In this document: piece after piece, positions 7,999-15,893 of the stretch
Numbering within the stretch: the first letter of the stretch is position 1
Layout of the letters: the number at the start of each line of letters is the position of its first letter
NCBI GenBank assembly: GCA_964483375.1
Contig: CAZABJ010000016.1
Location: 1-45,298 of the forward strand
Length of the DNA stretch: 45,298 bases
Direction: 5' to 3'
Source of the DNA: JAUIEH01 sp964483375
GTDB taxonomy: Bacteria; Pseudomonadota; Alphaproteobacteria; Caulobacterales; Maricaulaceae
The notes under the pieces: generated by a model
The model's input: the letters and a program-made list of their open reading frames with translations, nothing else
The model's database searches: none
What the model was told of the DNA's origin: nothing
Program-made: the position numbers and the translations under genes

Positions 7999-8910
7999 AT
8001 GTTCCGCACGCTTTGCCTCGCCGCCGCAGCCGCGGCCCTTGCGACGCCCGCCGCCGCGCAGATGCGCAGTTTCAACGCTCAGATCGAAAACGTGGATTTG
8101 GGCGGCGGTCTGTACATGCTTATCGGCCGGGGCGGGAATATCGGGCTGTCCATCGGTCCCGACGGCGCGTTTATGATCGACGATCAATTCGCCCCGCTCA
8201 CCGACCGCATCGAGCGCGCCATTCGCGAGCTGGGCGGCACGGGCGAGGTCCGCTTCATCGTCAACACCCACTATCACGGCGACCACACCGGCGGGAATGA
8301 GGAATGGGCGGGCCGCGGCGCGGTCATTTTCGGCCATGACAATGTGCGCGAGCGCTTAATGGAGGCGCAGATCTCCACGCTTTCAGGCGAACCCACCCCG
8401 CCGGGCCCGGAAGGCGGCTGGCCGACGGTGACCTTCGCTGAAGGGGTGACGTTCCATATGAACGACGACACCGTGCACGTCATTCATGTGCCGCACGCCC
8501 ACACCGACGGCGATTCCATCGTGCATTTCGAAGAAGGCGACGTCGTGCATATGGGCGACGTCTTCTGGAACGGGCTGTTCCCCTATATCGACACCAACGC
8601 CGGCGGCTCCATCGACGGCAACATCACCGCGCTCGACTTCGCCCTGACCTTGATGGGTGAGGACACCCAAATCATCCCCGGCCACGGCCCGCTCGCCGAC
8701 CGCGCCGACGTTGAAGCGGCCCTCGCCATGCTCATGGACGTCCGCGCCCGCATCTACGACCACGTCGCGCGCGGGGACACCCTCGAAGAAACCATAGCCG
8801 CCATGCCGCTCGAACAAGACTACGCCCTCTGGGGCGGCGGCTTCATCAACGTGCCCACCTTCACCCGGCTGGTTTATGACGATCTGGCGCGGTTTTACGC
8901 CCCCGAGTAA
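7999..8910 (+). CDS. Exported metallo-beta-lactamase-fold hydrolase
   Basis: 303-aa MBL-fold metallo-hydrolase. The ATG at 7999 begins a clean signal peptide (MFRTLC, an Ala-rich core, then a PAAAQ cleavage region), whereas the longer frame to 7915 would bury it. The metal-binding motifs are HYHGDH (HxHxDH), HAHTDGDS for the next His, GDVFWNG for the bridging Asp, and IPGHGP for the last His, so a dinuclear zinc centre looks complete. It is expected in the periplasm. The substrate is unknown; such proteins range from lactamase-like to lactonase or thioesterase activity. It converges with moeB, leaving only 8 bp between stops. Confidence 0.85.
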   Translation: MFRTLCLAAAAAALATPAAAQMRSFNAQIENVDLGGGLYMLIGRGGNIGLSIGPDGAFMIDDQFAPLTDRIERAIRELGGTGEVRFIVNTHYHGDHTGGNEEWAGRGAVIFGHDNVRERLMEAQISTLSGEPTPPGPEGGWPTVTFAEGVTFHMNDDTVHVIHVPHAHTDGDSIVHFEEGDVVHMGDVFWNGLFPYIDTNAGGSIDGNITALDFALTLMGEDTQIIPGHGPLADRADVEAALAMLMDVRARIYDHVARGDTLEETIAAMPLEQDYALWGGGFINVPTFTRLVYDDLARFYAPE

Positions 8911-8918
8911 CGATACGC

Positions 8919-9692
8919 CTATCGCTCCCCACACCCCGCACACCCCGGATCCGCCGGCAGGGCCACGGTGCGCGCGGTTGCGGATAGGCCGTCATAGAGC
9001 ATCAGGCGGCCGGCGAGGCTTTCCCCCGCGCCGGTGATTTCCTTCACGGCTTCGAGCGCCATCATCGACCCGATAACCCCGGTAAGCGCGCCCATCACGC
9101 CGACGGTTTCGCAGGTTTCAGCGTCTTGGGGCGGTTCGGGCATGAAACAGCGATAGCAGGGGAGGCGCAGGTCCGCCGGCTGGCCGCGGGTGAGGTGGGG
9201 CTTGAACGTCGCCAGTTGCCCATCCCACCGCCCCACCGCGCCGGAGACCAACGTCACCCCGGCGGCGAAGCAGGCGTCCGCCACCGCATAACGGGTCGGA
9301 AAATCGTCGGTGCCGTCGAGAACCACATCGAATCCCGCGACATGTCCCACAGCGTCCGACGCCGTCAGACGCTGCAGCCGCACCTCCAGCGCCACATCGG
9401 GGTTGAGTTCGCTCAGCGCGTCGGCGGCGGCGTCCACCTTGGCGCGTCCGACGTCGCCGGTGCGGAAAATCACCTGCCGCTGCAGGTTCGACAACGCCAC
9501 CGCGTCATGGTCGATGAGCGCCAAACGGCCGATGCCGGCGGCGGCGAGATACAAAGCCGCCGGCGCGCCCAGACCGCCGGCCCCCACAATCAGCGCCGAT
9601 GCGTTCCGCAGCCGCGCTTGACCGGGGCCGCCGACCTCTTTGAGCAGGATGTGGCGGGCGTAGCGTTCGATTTCGTCGGGCTGAAGAGACAT
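8919..9692 (-). CDS. moeB: Molybdopterin-synthase adenylyltransferase MoeB
   Basis: E1-like adenylyltransferase of the HesA/MoeB/ThiF family, 257 aa. It has the N-terminal RYARHILLKEVG motif, the ATP-binding GAGGLGAPA, the DHDAVALSNLQRQ segment with the catalytic Asp and Arg, and LDGTDDFPTRY. Two CxxC pairs (CYRC and CAGC) form the structural zinc site. It activates the C-terminus of MoaD (molybdopterin synthase small subunit) or a ThiS-like carrier. No moa or thi genes are adjacent, so the carrier protein is unresolved and MoeB is the best family label. Confidence 0.85.
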   Translation of the reverse strand: MSLQPDEIERYARHILLKEVGGPGQARLRNASALIVGAGGLGAPAALYLAAAGIGRLALIDHDAVALSNLQRQVIFRTGDVGRAKVDAAADALSELNPDVALEVRLQRLTASDAVGHVAGFDVVLDGTDDFPTRYAVADACFAAGVTLVSGAVGRWDGQLATFKPHLTRGQPADLRLPCYRCFMPEPPQDAETCETVGVMGALTGVIGSMMALEAVKEITGAGESLAGRLMLYDGLSATARTVALPADPGCAGCGER

Positions 9693-9793
9693 GACGAGAC
9701 TGTAAGCCGTTCGTCCGTCCGGCGCCGCTCTTTCGCCGCGTATTCGTCATGCCGACGCGTGACGATTGCGTCGAAAACGAAAGAGAGGCGGAC

Positions 9794-10423
9794 ATGCTCC
9801 GAATACTGCCGACCACCTTGATCCTGCTCGCCGGCGGGCTGGCCGCGCCCGCGGCTCTCGCCTGCGAAGCGCCGCCGCCGCATCTCTATGTCGATGACGA
9901 AGAGCTTGTGGCCCGCAGCCCGCGCATCGCCCTGGTCCAAATCACCGAACGCGTCAGCGGGCCGACCGGCGAACACAGGGTCGCCATGACGGAGGAGGAG
10001 CGGGTCCGCGCGGGGCTGAGCGCCTTTCGCGCCCAAACGCTCGAAGTGCTGCAGGGCGAGGCGGTGGCGGAACTGCTCGTCTATGGCGACCCGGTGCTCA
10101 CGGCGGCGGATTGGCCGGCCGATTTCGCCAGCCTGGAGGAACGGGAGGCCTTCGCCGCGGAGTTCAACGCCCGCAACATCACCGACTTCGACGGCCACCG
10201 CGATCCGCGCTTCGTTGAGCGGGGCTGGGGCGCCGCCCGCCAAGGCACGGACTGCCTGGCCCATCAGACGTTCGTGATCGGCGAACGCTATCTGATCTTT
10301 GAAGGTCCTCAGCATGTGCGCGGTTATGAATGGATCCGCGAACCGGGCGACCTGTGGCTGTACCGCGTGCGCGAGTTGATCGCTCTATCGGCCGTCGAGA
10401 ACCACGAGGAGAACGATCGATGA
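9794..10423 (+). CDS. Exported protein, first of a paralogous pair
   Basis: 209-aa protein I do not recognise, beginning with a signal peptide (MLRILPTTLILLAGG... ending ALAC). The start at 9794 is preceded by an AGAGAGGCGG purine run; the longer frame from 9749 is less likely. The mature part shares with the next gene the features DDEELVARSPRI, NITDFDGHRD, DCLAHQTFVIGERYLIFEG and QHVRGYEWIR, so the two arose by duplication. Three Cys are present, of which the one after the signal peptide and the one in DCLAH are shared. The Cys at the cleavage site lacks a proper lipobox. It overlaps the next gene as ATGA and is divergent from moeB. Confidence 0.75.
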   Translation: MLRILPTTLILLAGGLAAPAALACEAPPPHLYVDDEELVARSPRIALVQITERVSGPTGEHRVAMTEEERVRAGLSAFRAQTLEVLQGEAVAELLVYGDPVLTAADWPADFASLEEREAFAAEFNARNITDFDGHRDPRFVERGWGAARQGTDCLAHQTFVIGERYLIFEGPQHVRGYEWIREPGDLWLYRVRELIALSAVENHEENDR

Positions 10424-11013
10424 GCCTCCGCGCCGGATTCGCCGCCTTGGTCATCGCGGTGGGATTGGGGGGAGCCGCCATGGCCTGTGACGGGCCGCCG
10501 CCGCACCTGACCGCCTCCGATGAAGAGCTTGTCGCGCGCAGCCACCGCATCGTGCTGGTCGAAATCTCCGCGTTCGAGGCCGGGCCTGCGGGATACAACG
10601 CCGACCACCCGCTCGGCGCGGAATTGTCGAGGTTCCGCGCGAGGGTCCTCGATACGCTGGCGGGATCTCCGGCCGACGAGATTTTTGTCTACGGTCACCC
10701 GCCTTTGAGTGTCGAAGACGTCGCTCCGGGGAGCATCGTTCACGGCACGGTCGAAGCGTATGTCGACGAGATAAACGCCCACAACATCACCGACTTTGAC
10801 GGCCATCGCGACCTGGCGTTTCAAAGCTGGGAGGCGCATGGCCAAGCCCAAGTGGGGCCTGACTGCTTGGCTCATCCCACCTTCGTCATCGGCGAACGCT
10901 ATTTGGTGTTCGAGGGGTCCCAGCATGTACGCGGCTATGAACTTATCCGCCGGGATGACGATTGGTGGCTCGCCCGCGTCCGAGGCCTGATCGACAAGCG
11001 GAGCGGCGGCTGA
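10420..11013 (+). CDS. Exported protein, second of a paralogous pair
   Basis: 197-aa protein, clearly homologous to the preceding gene product. It starts at the ATG at 10420 inside the upstream stop, with a GAGGAGAACG Shine-Dalgarno. The signal peptide ends at AMAC. Shared blocks are DEELVARSHRI, NITDFDGHRD, DCLAHPTFVIGERYLVFEG and QHVRGYELIRR. The conserved Asp/His-rich blocks and paired Cys suggest a folded periplasmic domain. No family name comes to mind, and enzymatic or binding activity is unknown. The two products may form a heteromer, since they are translationally coupled; this is inference. Confidence 0.75.
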   Translation: MSLRAGFAALVIAVGLGGAAMACDGPPPHLTASDEELVARSHRIVLVEISAFEAGPAGYNADHPLGAELSRFRARVLDTLAGSPADEIFVYGHPPLSVEDVAPGSIVHGTVEAYVDEINAHNITDFDGHRDLAFQSWEAHGQAQVGPDCLAHPTFVIGERYLVFEGSQHVRGYELIRRDDDWWLARVRGLIDKRSGG

Positions 11014-11031
11014 ACGAAGCGGGTCGACGCG

Positions 11032-11286
11032 TCACGCCAGCCGCACGATGTCGCTTTCGGCGAATATCGGTCCCACCTCGAGATTGAGCGGGGGCTTCGC
11101 TTACAGGGCGGGCGGAACGGAGAGGTCGGCGAGATACAGCTCTCCGACCTTGCCGGCGTTTTCCATCATTTGAATGGGGAGGACGCCGTATTCCTCAATC
11201 ATGAGCCGATCGACCTCGATCATCTGCTCGGTCGTCAGCACAGGCGCAGGGGCTGAGGGCGGCGGAAAGAGGGGTTTGCCGGTCAT
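11032..11286 (-). pseudogene. nnrE: Remnant of NAD(P)H-hydrate epimerase N-domain
   Basis: The 61-codon frame 11286-11101 begins with a recognisable YjeF_N/NnrE N-terminus (LTTEQMIEVDRLMIEEYG, then QMMENAG). It jumps at once to GELYLADLSVPPAL, which belongs to the C-terminal end of that domain, so roughly 130 or more residues are missing. After PPAL comes TAA where the family usually has Tyr. Reading on in the same frame gives a segment ending EVGPIFAESDIVRLA and a TGA at 11034-11032, the expected domain end. So this is an internal deletion plus an in-frame nonsense codon. It lies 8 bp after ubiB. A short expressed peptide cannot be excluded. Confidence 0.8.
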
Positions 11287-11293
11287 CGGCGTG

Positions 11294-12877
11294 TCAACTC
11301 AAAGTCGCCACGACCCAGGCTGAGGCGGCGGCGAGACCAGCCAGCGCCAGAATCCACATCGCGAAGCTGCGCCAGCGCGTGGCGTCGGCCTGAGCGCGTG
11401 CGAGCCGGGCGAGCGTTTCGTCATCCAGGCGCATGCCGTCAGACGTCATTCTTTCTGCGGCGGTGGAGAGTTCTTCCAGCGCTTTGGGCAGGCGGCGCAC
11501 CGCGACCCGGAGACGCTTGGCGTCCGCCACGACATCCCCGGCGACGCCTTGGGGTCCCAATTCGCGCCGCATCCAAGCGGTGACAACGGGGCGGGAGGCC
11601 TCCCATATGTCATGCTCAGGGTCGAGGCGCCGGGCTACGCCTTCCACTTGCACCATAGTCTTTTGCAGAAGCACGAGCTCGGGCCTCAGGCGCATGTCGA
11701 ACAGGTCCGTCACTTCGAACAGCTGCAACAGCACCCGTCCCATGGACACTTGGTCGGCGCGCTTGCCGAATATGGGCTCGCCGATGGCGCGCAGAGCGGC
11801 GGCGAAGTCTTCTGGCGAATGGGTCTCGGGCACATAGCCGGCTTCGAAATGCACCTCGGCGATGCGGGGATAGTCGCGCCGGAGAAACCCATAGAGGATT
11901 TCCGCCAGGTAGCGCCGCTCGTTCCGCCCGATGCGCCCCATGATGCCGAAATCCACCGCCACAAGATCGTTTGCGCGGGTGGCGAACAGATTGCCCTCAT
12001 GCATATCGGCGTGAAACGCGCCGTGATTGAGCGCGCTGGTGAGAAAGGCGCGGATGGCGATGACGCCGAGCCGTTTTTTGTCGACCCCCAAGGCGTCCAC
12101 CGCGGCGTAGTCGGACAGGGCCGCCCCGTCGATCCATTCCGTGGTCAAGACGCGTTTGCCCGACCGGTCCCAATCCACCAACGGACAGCGAAAACCGTCG
12201 ATGTCTGCGGCGATTTCGCCGACCTCCGCGCAGGAGGCGGCTTCCAGACGAAGGTCCATTTCCAACGTCAAGGACCGCGCCAGCGTCTCCACCAAGGCGC
12301 GCGGCTCCAAGCGTCGCGCGGCGGGGGAGAGGCGATGGGCGAGTTTCGCACCCAGGCGAAACGCCTCAATATCTTTGGCGATGCGGGTTTCGACGCCCGG
12401 TCGCAGCACCTTCACCGCCACTGACCGGCCAGAGACCGTGCGCGCGCGATGTACTTGGGCGACTGAGGCTGCGGCGATGGCGGGACCGAGTTCGGCGAAC
12501 AGCGTCTCCACCGGCGCGCCGAACTCCGCTGCGATCACCGCGCGCGCGTCGGCATGGCGGAAGGGCGCGACATTGTCCTTCAGCGAAGAGAGATCCTCAG
12601 CGAAGGCGTTGCCCAAGATATCGCCGCGGGTCGCGAGAAACTGCCCCAACTTGATGTAGGCGGGTCCCAGCTTTTCGAGCGCGCGGGCAAAGCGTTTTCC
12701 AGGCCGATCGCCGCGACGGGCGAAAGCGAGCACGCGCACGATGCGACCCATGATGCGGGCGAGCGTGGGAAGCTTGTCCTGGTACTCGACCGGCAATAGC
12801 GCGTCATAGCGCGTCAGCACCCAAGCAGCGCGCGTCAGTCGTCCGAGGCTGGCCAATGTCCCAAACACAGGGAGCAC
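11294..12877 (-). CDS. ubiB: UbiB, ABC1-family atypical kinase for ubiquinone synthesis
   Basis: UbiB/ADCK-type protein, 527 aa from the GTG at 12877. The open frame runs on to 13441, but that part overlaps the sigma-factor gene and reads as a shadow. Family motifs in order: the KxGQ motif (YIKLGQFLATRGDIL), the Ala-rich loop (AAASVAQVHRA), VAVKVLRPGVE with the lysine, catalytic DMHEGNLF and metal-binding VDFGIMGR. One or two C-terminal membrane helices end the protein (FAMWILALAGLAAAS...). It supports coenzyme Q biosynthesis at the inner membrane, probably as an ATPase acting on the Coq complex or lipid intermediates. The start is uncertain because no strong Shine-Dalgarno is visible. Confidence 0.88.
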   Translation of the reverse strand: MLPVFGTLASLGRLTRAAWVLTRYDALLPVEYQDKLPTLARIMGRIVRVLAFARRGDRPGKRFARALEKLGPAYIKLGQFLATRGDILGNAFAEDLSSLKDNVAPFRHADARAVIAAEFGAPVETLFAELGPAIAAASVAQVHRARTVSGRSVAVKVLRPGVETRIAKDIEAFRLGAKLAHRLSPAARRLEPRALVETLARSLTLEMDLRLEAASCAEVGEIAADIDGFRCPLVDWDRSGKRVLTTEWIDGAALSDYAAVDALGVDKKRLGVIAIRAFLTSALNHGAFHADMHEGNLFATRANDLVAVDFGIMGRIGRNERRYLAEILYGFLRRDYPRIAEVHFEAGYVPETHSPEDFAAALRAIGEPIFGKRADQVSMGRVLLQLFEVTDLFDMRLRPELVLLQKTMVQVEGVARRLDPEHDIWEASRPVVTAWMRRELGPQGVAGDVVADAKRLRVAVRRLPKALEELSTAAERMTSDGMRLDDETLARLARAQADATRWRSFAMWILALAGLAAASAWVVATLS

Positions 12878-12930
12878 ATCTAAGCTGCGCCGCCACGCTT
12901 GGCGAGCGACCGCGCCGTGAAAGGCGAGGG

Positions 12931-14250
12931 CTAACCGGCCGCTTCCCCTGTGGCGGAATCGCGCTGCGCGTTTTGACCATGGGCGTCGGGCGAAGGTCCG
13001 TCGCTTGAGCAAAGCTGTTCGGCGCGGCCGATCAGAAACGTGCGCACTGCGGAGTCCTCGCACAGGCCGACAGCGCGCGCATAGGCGGTGCGGGCGGCCG
13101 CTAACCGGCCCACTGCGGCCAACAGATGCGCCTGCGCCGCCCAGTAGGGTTGGTAGCTTTCCGCCTCGTCCGGCAGATCTCTGAGCGCGGAAAGACCGGC
13201 GGCGGGGCCCTCGGCTTCGCCCAAAGCCGCCGCGTGGCCGACCAACGCGCCAAGGGTGGGTCGCAGGCGAACCAGCGCTTGGTAAAGCCTCGAGATCGCC
13301 GCCCAATCGGTCCGGCCCGTCAAAGCGCGCGCGGCGTGGGCCGATTGGATGGCGGCCTCCAGCTGAAAGCGTCCCAGCCGCCTTGCGGCCAAGGCGGCGC
13401 GCAGCGCGGCTTCGGCCTCGCGCGCCATATCGAGATCCCACAGCGATGGCGGCTGCGCGCCGAGCGGCACATAGCGGCCCTGCCCGTCCCGTCGGGCGTT
13501 TCGACGAGCATGAGCGTGAAGCAACAAGCTCTTAAGACCCAGCGCCTCGGGCTCTTGGGGCAGCAAGCGCGCCGCCAGCCGCGCCAGCCAAACCGCTTCC
13601 TCCGCCAGACCGCGGCGGCGCTCGTCCGCGCCCGCCGCATCGTCCCAGCCGGCCGAGAACGCGGCGTAAATCGCCTCAAGCACGGCGTCCAGACGCTCGG
13701 GCAACGCCTCCATGTCGGGCGTTTCAAAGCGCGCGCCTGAGGCTTTGATCTTCGCTTTGGCGCGGACCAGCCTTTGGCTCATTGTCGCAGGACGGGTCAA
13801 AAACGCCGAGGCGATCCGCGCTGCGTCCAGCCCCAAGACCGCTTGCAGCATCAAGGGCGTGCGCGCCGACGGATCGATGGCGGGATGCGCGCAAATGAAC
13901 AAAAGCCGCAAGCGCTCGTCAGGCAGAGTTGCGTCGGCTTGGCCGGGTTCGTCTGCGATGCGTTCAAGCTCGGCGGCCGCGTCGGCGCGCGTCTTCGCCC
14001 GGCGGGCGGCGTCAATGAGCTTGCGGCGCGCCGCGGTGAGGAGCCAGGCGTCGGGATTGTTCGGCGCGCCGGTGCGCGGCCAGGTTTCAAGCGCGGCCGC
14101 GAACGCCTCGGCCAACGCATCCTCGGCGTCGGCCATGTCGCCGGTGCGCGCGGCGACATAGGCCAAAAGCCGGCCGTAAGAGTCGCGCGCGGCCGTCTCT
14201 GCGGACCGGCGCGCGCGCTCCTCGTAGGCGTGGTCGGATTGACCGACCAC
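12931..14250 (-). CDS. ECF42-type RNA polymerase sigma factor
   Basis: Sigma factor of about 439 aa with an unusual C-terminal extension. I use the GTG at 14250, three bases after the stop of the YCII gene; the frame upstream of it overlaps that gene. Region 2 is visible as GRLLAYVAARTGDMADAEDALAEAF with NPDAWLLTAARRKLID, and region 4 as DAARIASAFLTRPATMSQRLVRAKAKI. A conserved PERLDAVLEAIYAAFSAGW segment follows (DUF6596), then a TPR-like helical domain of 200 or more residues. This matches the ECF42 group, whose members lack a classical anti-sigma factor and neighbour DGPF/YCII proteins, as here. The C-terminal domain probably controls activity. Target promoters are not known. Confidence 0.85.
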   Translation of the reverse strand: MVGQSDHAYEERARRSAETAARDSYGRLLAYVAARTGDMADAEDALAEAFAAALETWPRTGAPNNPDAWLLTAARRKLIDAARRAKTRADAAAELERIADEPGQADATLPDERLRLLFICAHPAIDPSARTPLMLQAVLGLDAARIASAFLTRPATMSQRLVRAKAKIKASGARFETPDMEALPERLDAVLEAIYAAFSAGWDDAAGADERRRGLAEEAVWLARLAARLLPQEPEALGLKSLLLHAHARRNARRDGQGRYVPLGAQPPSLWDLDMAREAEAALRAALAARRLGRFQLEAAIQSAHAARALTGRTDWAAISRLYQALVRLRPTLGALVGHAAALGEAEGPAAGLSALRDLPDEAESYQPYWAAQAHLLAAVGRLAAARTAYARAVGLCEDSAVRTFLIGRAEQLCSSDGPSPDAHGQNAQRDSATGEAAG

Positions 14251-14252
14251 GC

Positions 14253-14597
14253 TCAGTCGCCGCGCAAGGGGCGGACCTCGACCGTTCCGTCCTCGGCGCC
14301 CGGGCATTTGGCGGCCCAGGCGACGGCGGTTTCCATGTCGTCGGCCTCCACAATGTAGAAGCCGCCCAACTGTTCTTTGGTGTCGGCGTAGGGCCCGTCC
14401 TGGACCAAACGCTCGCCCTGTCGCAACCGAAGCGTGGTTCCGGTCGCAGACGGGGTCAGCGCTTCGCCGCCTTGCAACAGGCCGGCCTGGCGCAGCGCGT
14501 CGGAATAGGCGGCGTAGCGGGCCAGCGTGGCGGCTTGCTCAGCTTCGGGCTGATGATGCCAAGCTTCGTCGTCATAAATGAGATAGGCGTAACGCAT
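14253..14597 (-). CDS. YCII/DGPF-domain protein
   Basis: 114-aa small soluble protein of the YCII-related DGPF family. I start at the ATG at 14597, 7 bases after GGGAG; a GTG directly before it is also open. Hallmarks are the N-terminal strand MRYAYLIYDDE, the VQDGPYADTKEQLGGFYIVEA motif that names the family, and a C-terminal AVAWAAKCPGAEDGTVEVRP. It overlaps functionally with the next gene, since it ends 2 bases before the sigma-factor GTG. DGPF proteins are standing partners of ECF42 sigma factors, but what they do is not established. Confidence 0.85.
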   Translation of the reverse strand: MRYAYLIYDDEAWHHQPEAEQAATLARYAAYSDALRQAGLLQGGEALTPSATGTTLRLRQGERLVQDGPYADTKEQLGGFYIVEADDMETAVAWAAKCPGAEDGTVEVRPLRGD

Positions 14598-14608
14598 CAC
14601 GGTCTCCC

Positions 14609-14968
14609 TCAGGCCTCTGCGCCGACTTGGGCAACAGCGCGGACTTCAACGGCGCCCTCATGCGCGGCGGGACAGCGGGCGGCCCAGTCCAGCGCGGCGT
14701 CCAATCCCTCCGCGGCCAATAGAAAATAGCCGCCGATCTGCTCTTTGGTGTCGGCGTAGGGGCCGTCCTTCACCAGCGTTTCGCCGCCTCGGACTTGCAC
14801 GGTTTTGGCCGTTTCCGGCGCATCCAGCGCTCCGCCGCCGCGCAACACGTCAAGGGCGGTCAGCGCTTCGAAATAGGCCGACCAGCCGGTCCAATAGGGG
14901 CCCTTCTCCGCGTTGTCGCGGCGCGCGAAGTCGTCCGCACTTTCATAAAGCACCATCATATAGGTCAT
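14609..14968 (-). CDS. YCII/DGPF-domain protein, paralogue
   Basis: 119-aa DGPF-family protein, paralogous to the following gene (shared VKDGPYADTKEQIGGYFLL and ALDWAARCPAAHEGAVEVR). The ATG at 14968 has a GGAGG Shine-Dalgarno about 8 bases away; the frame to 15019 is longer but has no such signal. It is the first gene of the three-gene sigma-factor cassette and lies about 97 bp after the ubiE stop on the same strand. A role in sensing or modifying a small molecule is often suggested for YCII folds; that is inference. Confidence 0.85.
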   Translation of the reverse strand: MTYMMVLYESADDFARRDNAEKGPYWTGWSAYFEALTALDVLRGGGALDAPETAKTVQVRGGETLVKDGPYADTKEQIGGYFLLAAEGLDAALDWAARCPAAHEGAVEVRAVAQVGAEA

Positions 14969-15065
14969 CGCCGAACCTCCGTCGTCGGTTGTCGAACGCA
15001 ACTGCGCGCTCACCTCCATGACGGGTGAGGCCGTGCGACTTCGACAGGCGCCTCAGAAAAATAGC

Positions 15066-15851
15066 CTAGAGCCGCCAGCCGAAATGCAGCGCGGCCACGC
15101 CGCCGGAATAATTGGTGACCGAGACCTGAGCGAAGCCTGCTGCGCGGAGTTGGGCGGCGAAGGCTTCTTGGTCGGGAAAGCGGCGGATCGATTCCACCAG
15201 ATAGCGGTAGCTCGCCGCGTCTTTCGCGACGGCGTCGCCGATGCGCGGGATCGCCTCATAAGACCAGGCGTCGTAAATCGACGCCAGCGCCGCCGTGGTG
15301 GGCTTGGAAAACTCCAAGCAGGCGAAGCGACCGCCAGGTTTGAGCACGCGGCGCATGTCGGCGAGCGCGGCGTCCCGGTCGGTGACGTTGCGGATCCCGA
15401 AAGCGATGGTGACGGCGTCGGCGCAGCGGTCGGGCAGGGGTAAGGATTCGGCGTCTCCGCCGACCCAACAAAGCCCGGTCTCGTCCCGCCGGCCGCGTCC
15501 TGCAACGAGCATGTTGGGGTTCACGTCGACGACAAGCGCTTGGGCGGGCGCGCCGCCGCGGCGCGCCGCCGCGGCGCCGGCCCGGGCGAGAAACCGCCGC
15601 GCCACGTCTCCGGTGCCGCCGGCCACGTCGATAAGCCTTTCGCCGGGTTGAGGGTTGACCCGAGCGACGGCCATGTCCTTCCAGATGCGGTGGACGCCGC
15701 CCGACATGAGGTCGTTCATCACGTCATAGTGATCGGCGACCTGGTCGAAAACGCGCCGCACCAAGCCGGCTTTCTCAGCCCGCGGCACGTCTTGGGCGCC
15801 GAAGTCCGCGCTCGGAGCGTCTTCGGCCGATGGGTCGTCGGCTGGGATCAT
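15066..15851 (-). CDS. ubiE: UbiE, demethylmenaquinone/2-polyprenyl-benzoquinol methyltransferase
   Basis: 261-aa C-methyltransferase of ubiquinone synthesis. The start at 15851 gives the usual length with a slightly long, acidic N-terminal tail; the frame to 16313 runs antisense through mutM and is rejected. Signature features: VFDQVADHYDVMNDLMSGGVHRIWKD, motif I DVAGGTGDVARR, the DVNPNML segment, AFGIRNVTDRDAAL, KPGGRFACLEFSKP, and the end NYSGGVAALHFGWRL. It is divergent from mutM with only 42 bp between starts. It would normally be followed directly by ubiB; here a sigma-factor cassette intervenes. Confidence 0.93.
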   Translation of the reverse strand: MIPADDPSAEDAPSADFGAQDVPRAEKAGLVRRVFDQVADHYDVMNDLMSGGVHRIWKDMAVARVNPQPGERLIDVAGGTGDVARRFLARAGAAAARRGGAPAQALVVDVNPNMLVAGRGRRDETGLCWVGGDAESLPLPDRCADAVTIAFGIRNVTDRDAALADMRRVLKPGGRFACLEFSKPTTAALASIYDAWSYEAIPRIGDAVAKDAASYRYLVESIRRFPDQEAFAAQLRAAGFAQVSVTNYSGGVAALHFGWRL

Positions 15852-15893
15852 GTGCGCGAGGATACGGCGCGGGGAAACTGTGAGAAAGGTCCG

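Noticed and set aside
10457..10500. Lipoprotein call for the paired exported proteins
   Set aside because: The Cys follows A-L-A or A-M-A, not the Leu-x-x-Cys lipobox, so signal peptidase I cleavage is as likely.
12931..13441. N-terminal extension of the UbiB frame to 13441
   Set aside because: It runs through the sigma-factor gene, is Arg-rich shadow sequence, and UbiB motifs begin only after 12877.
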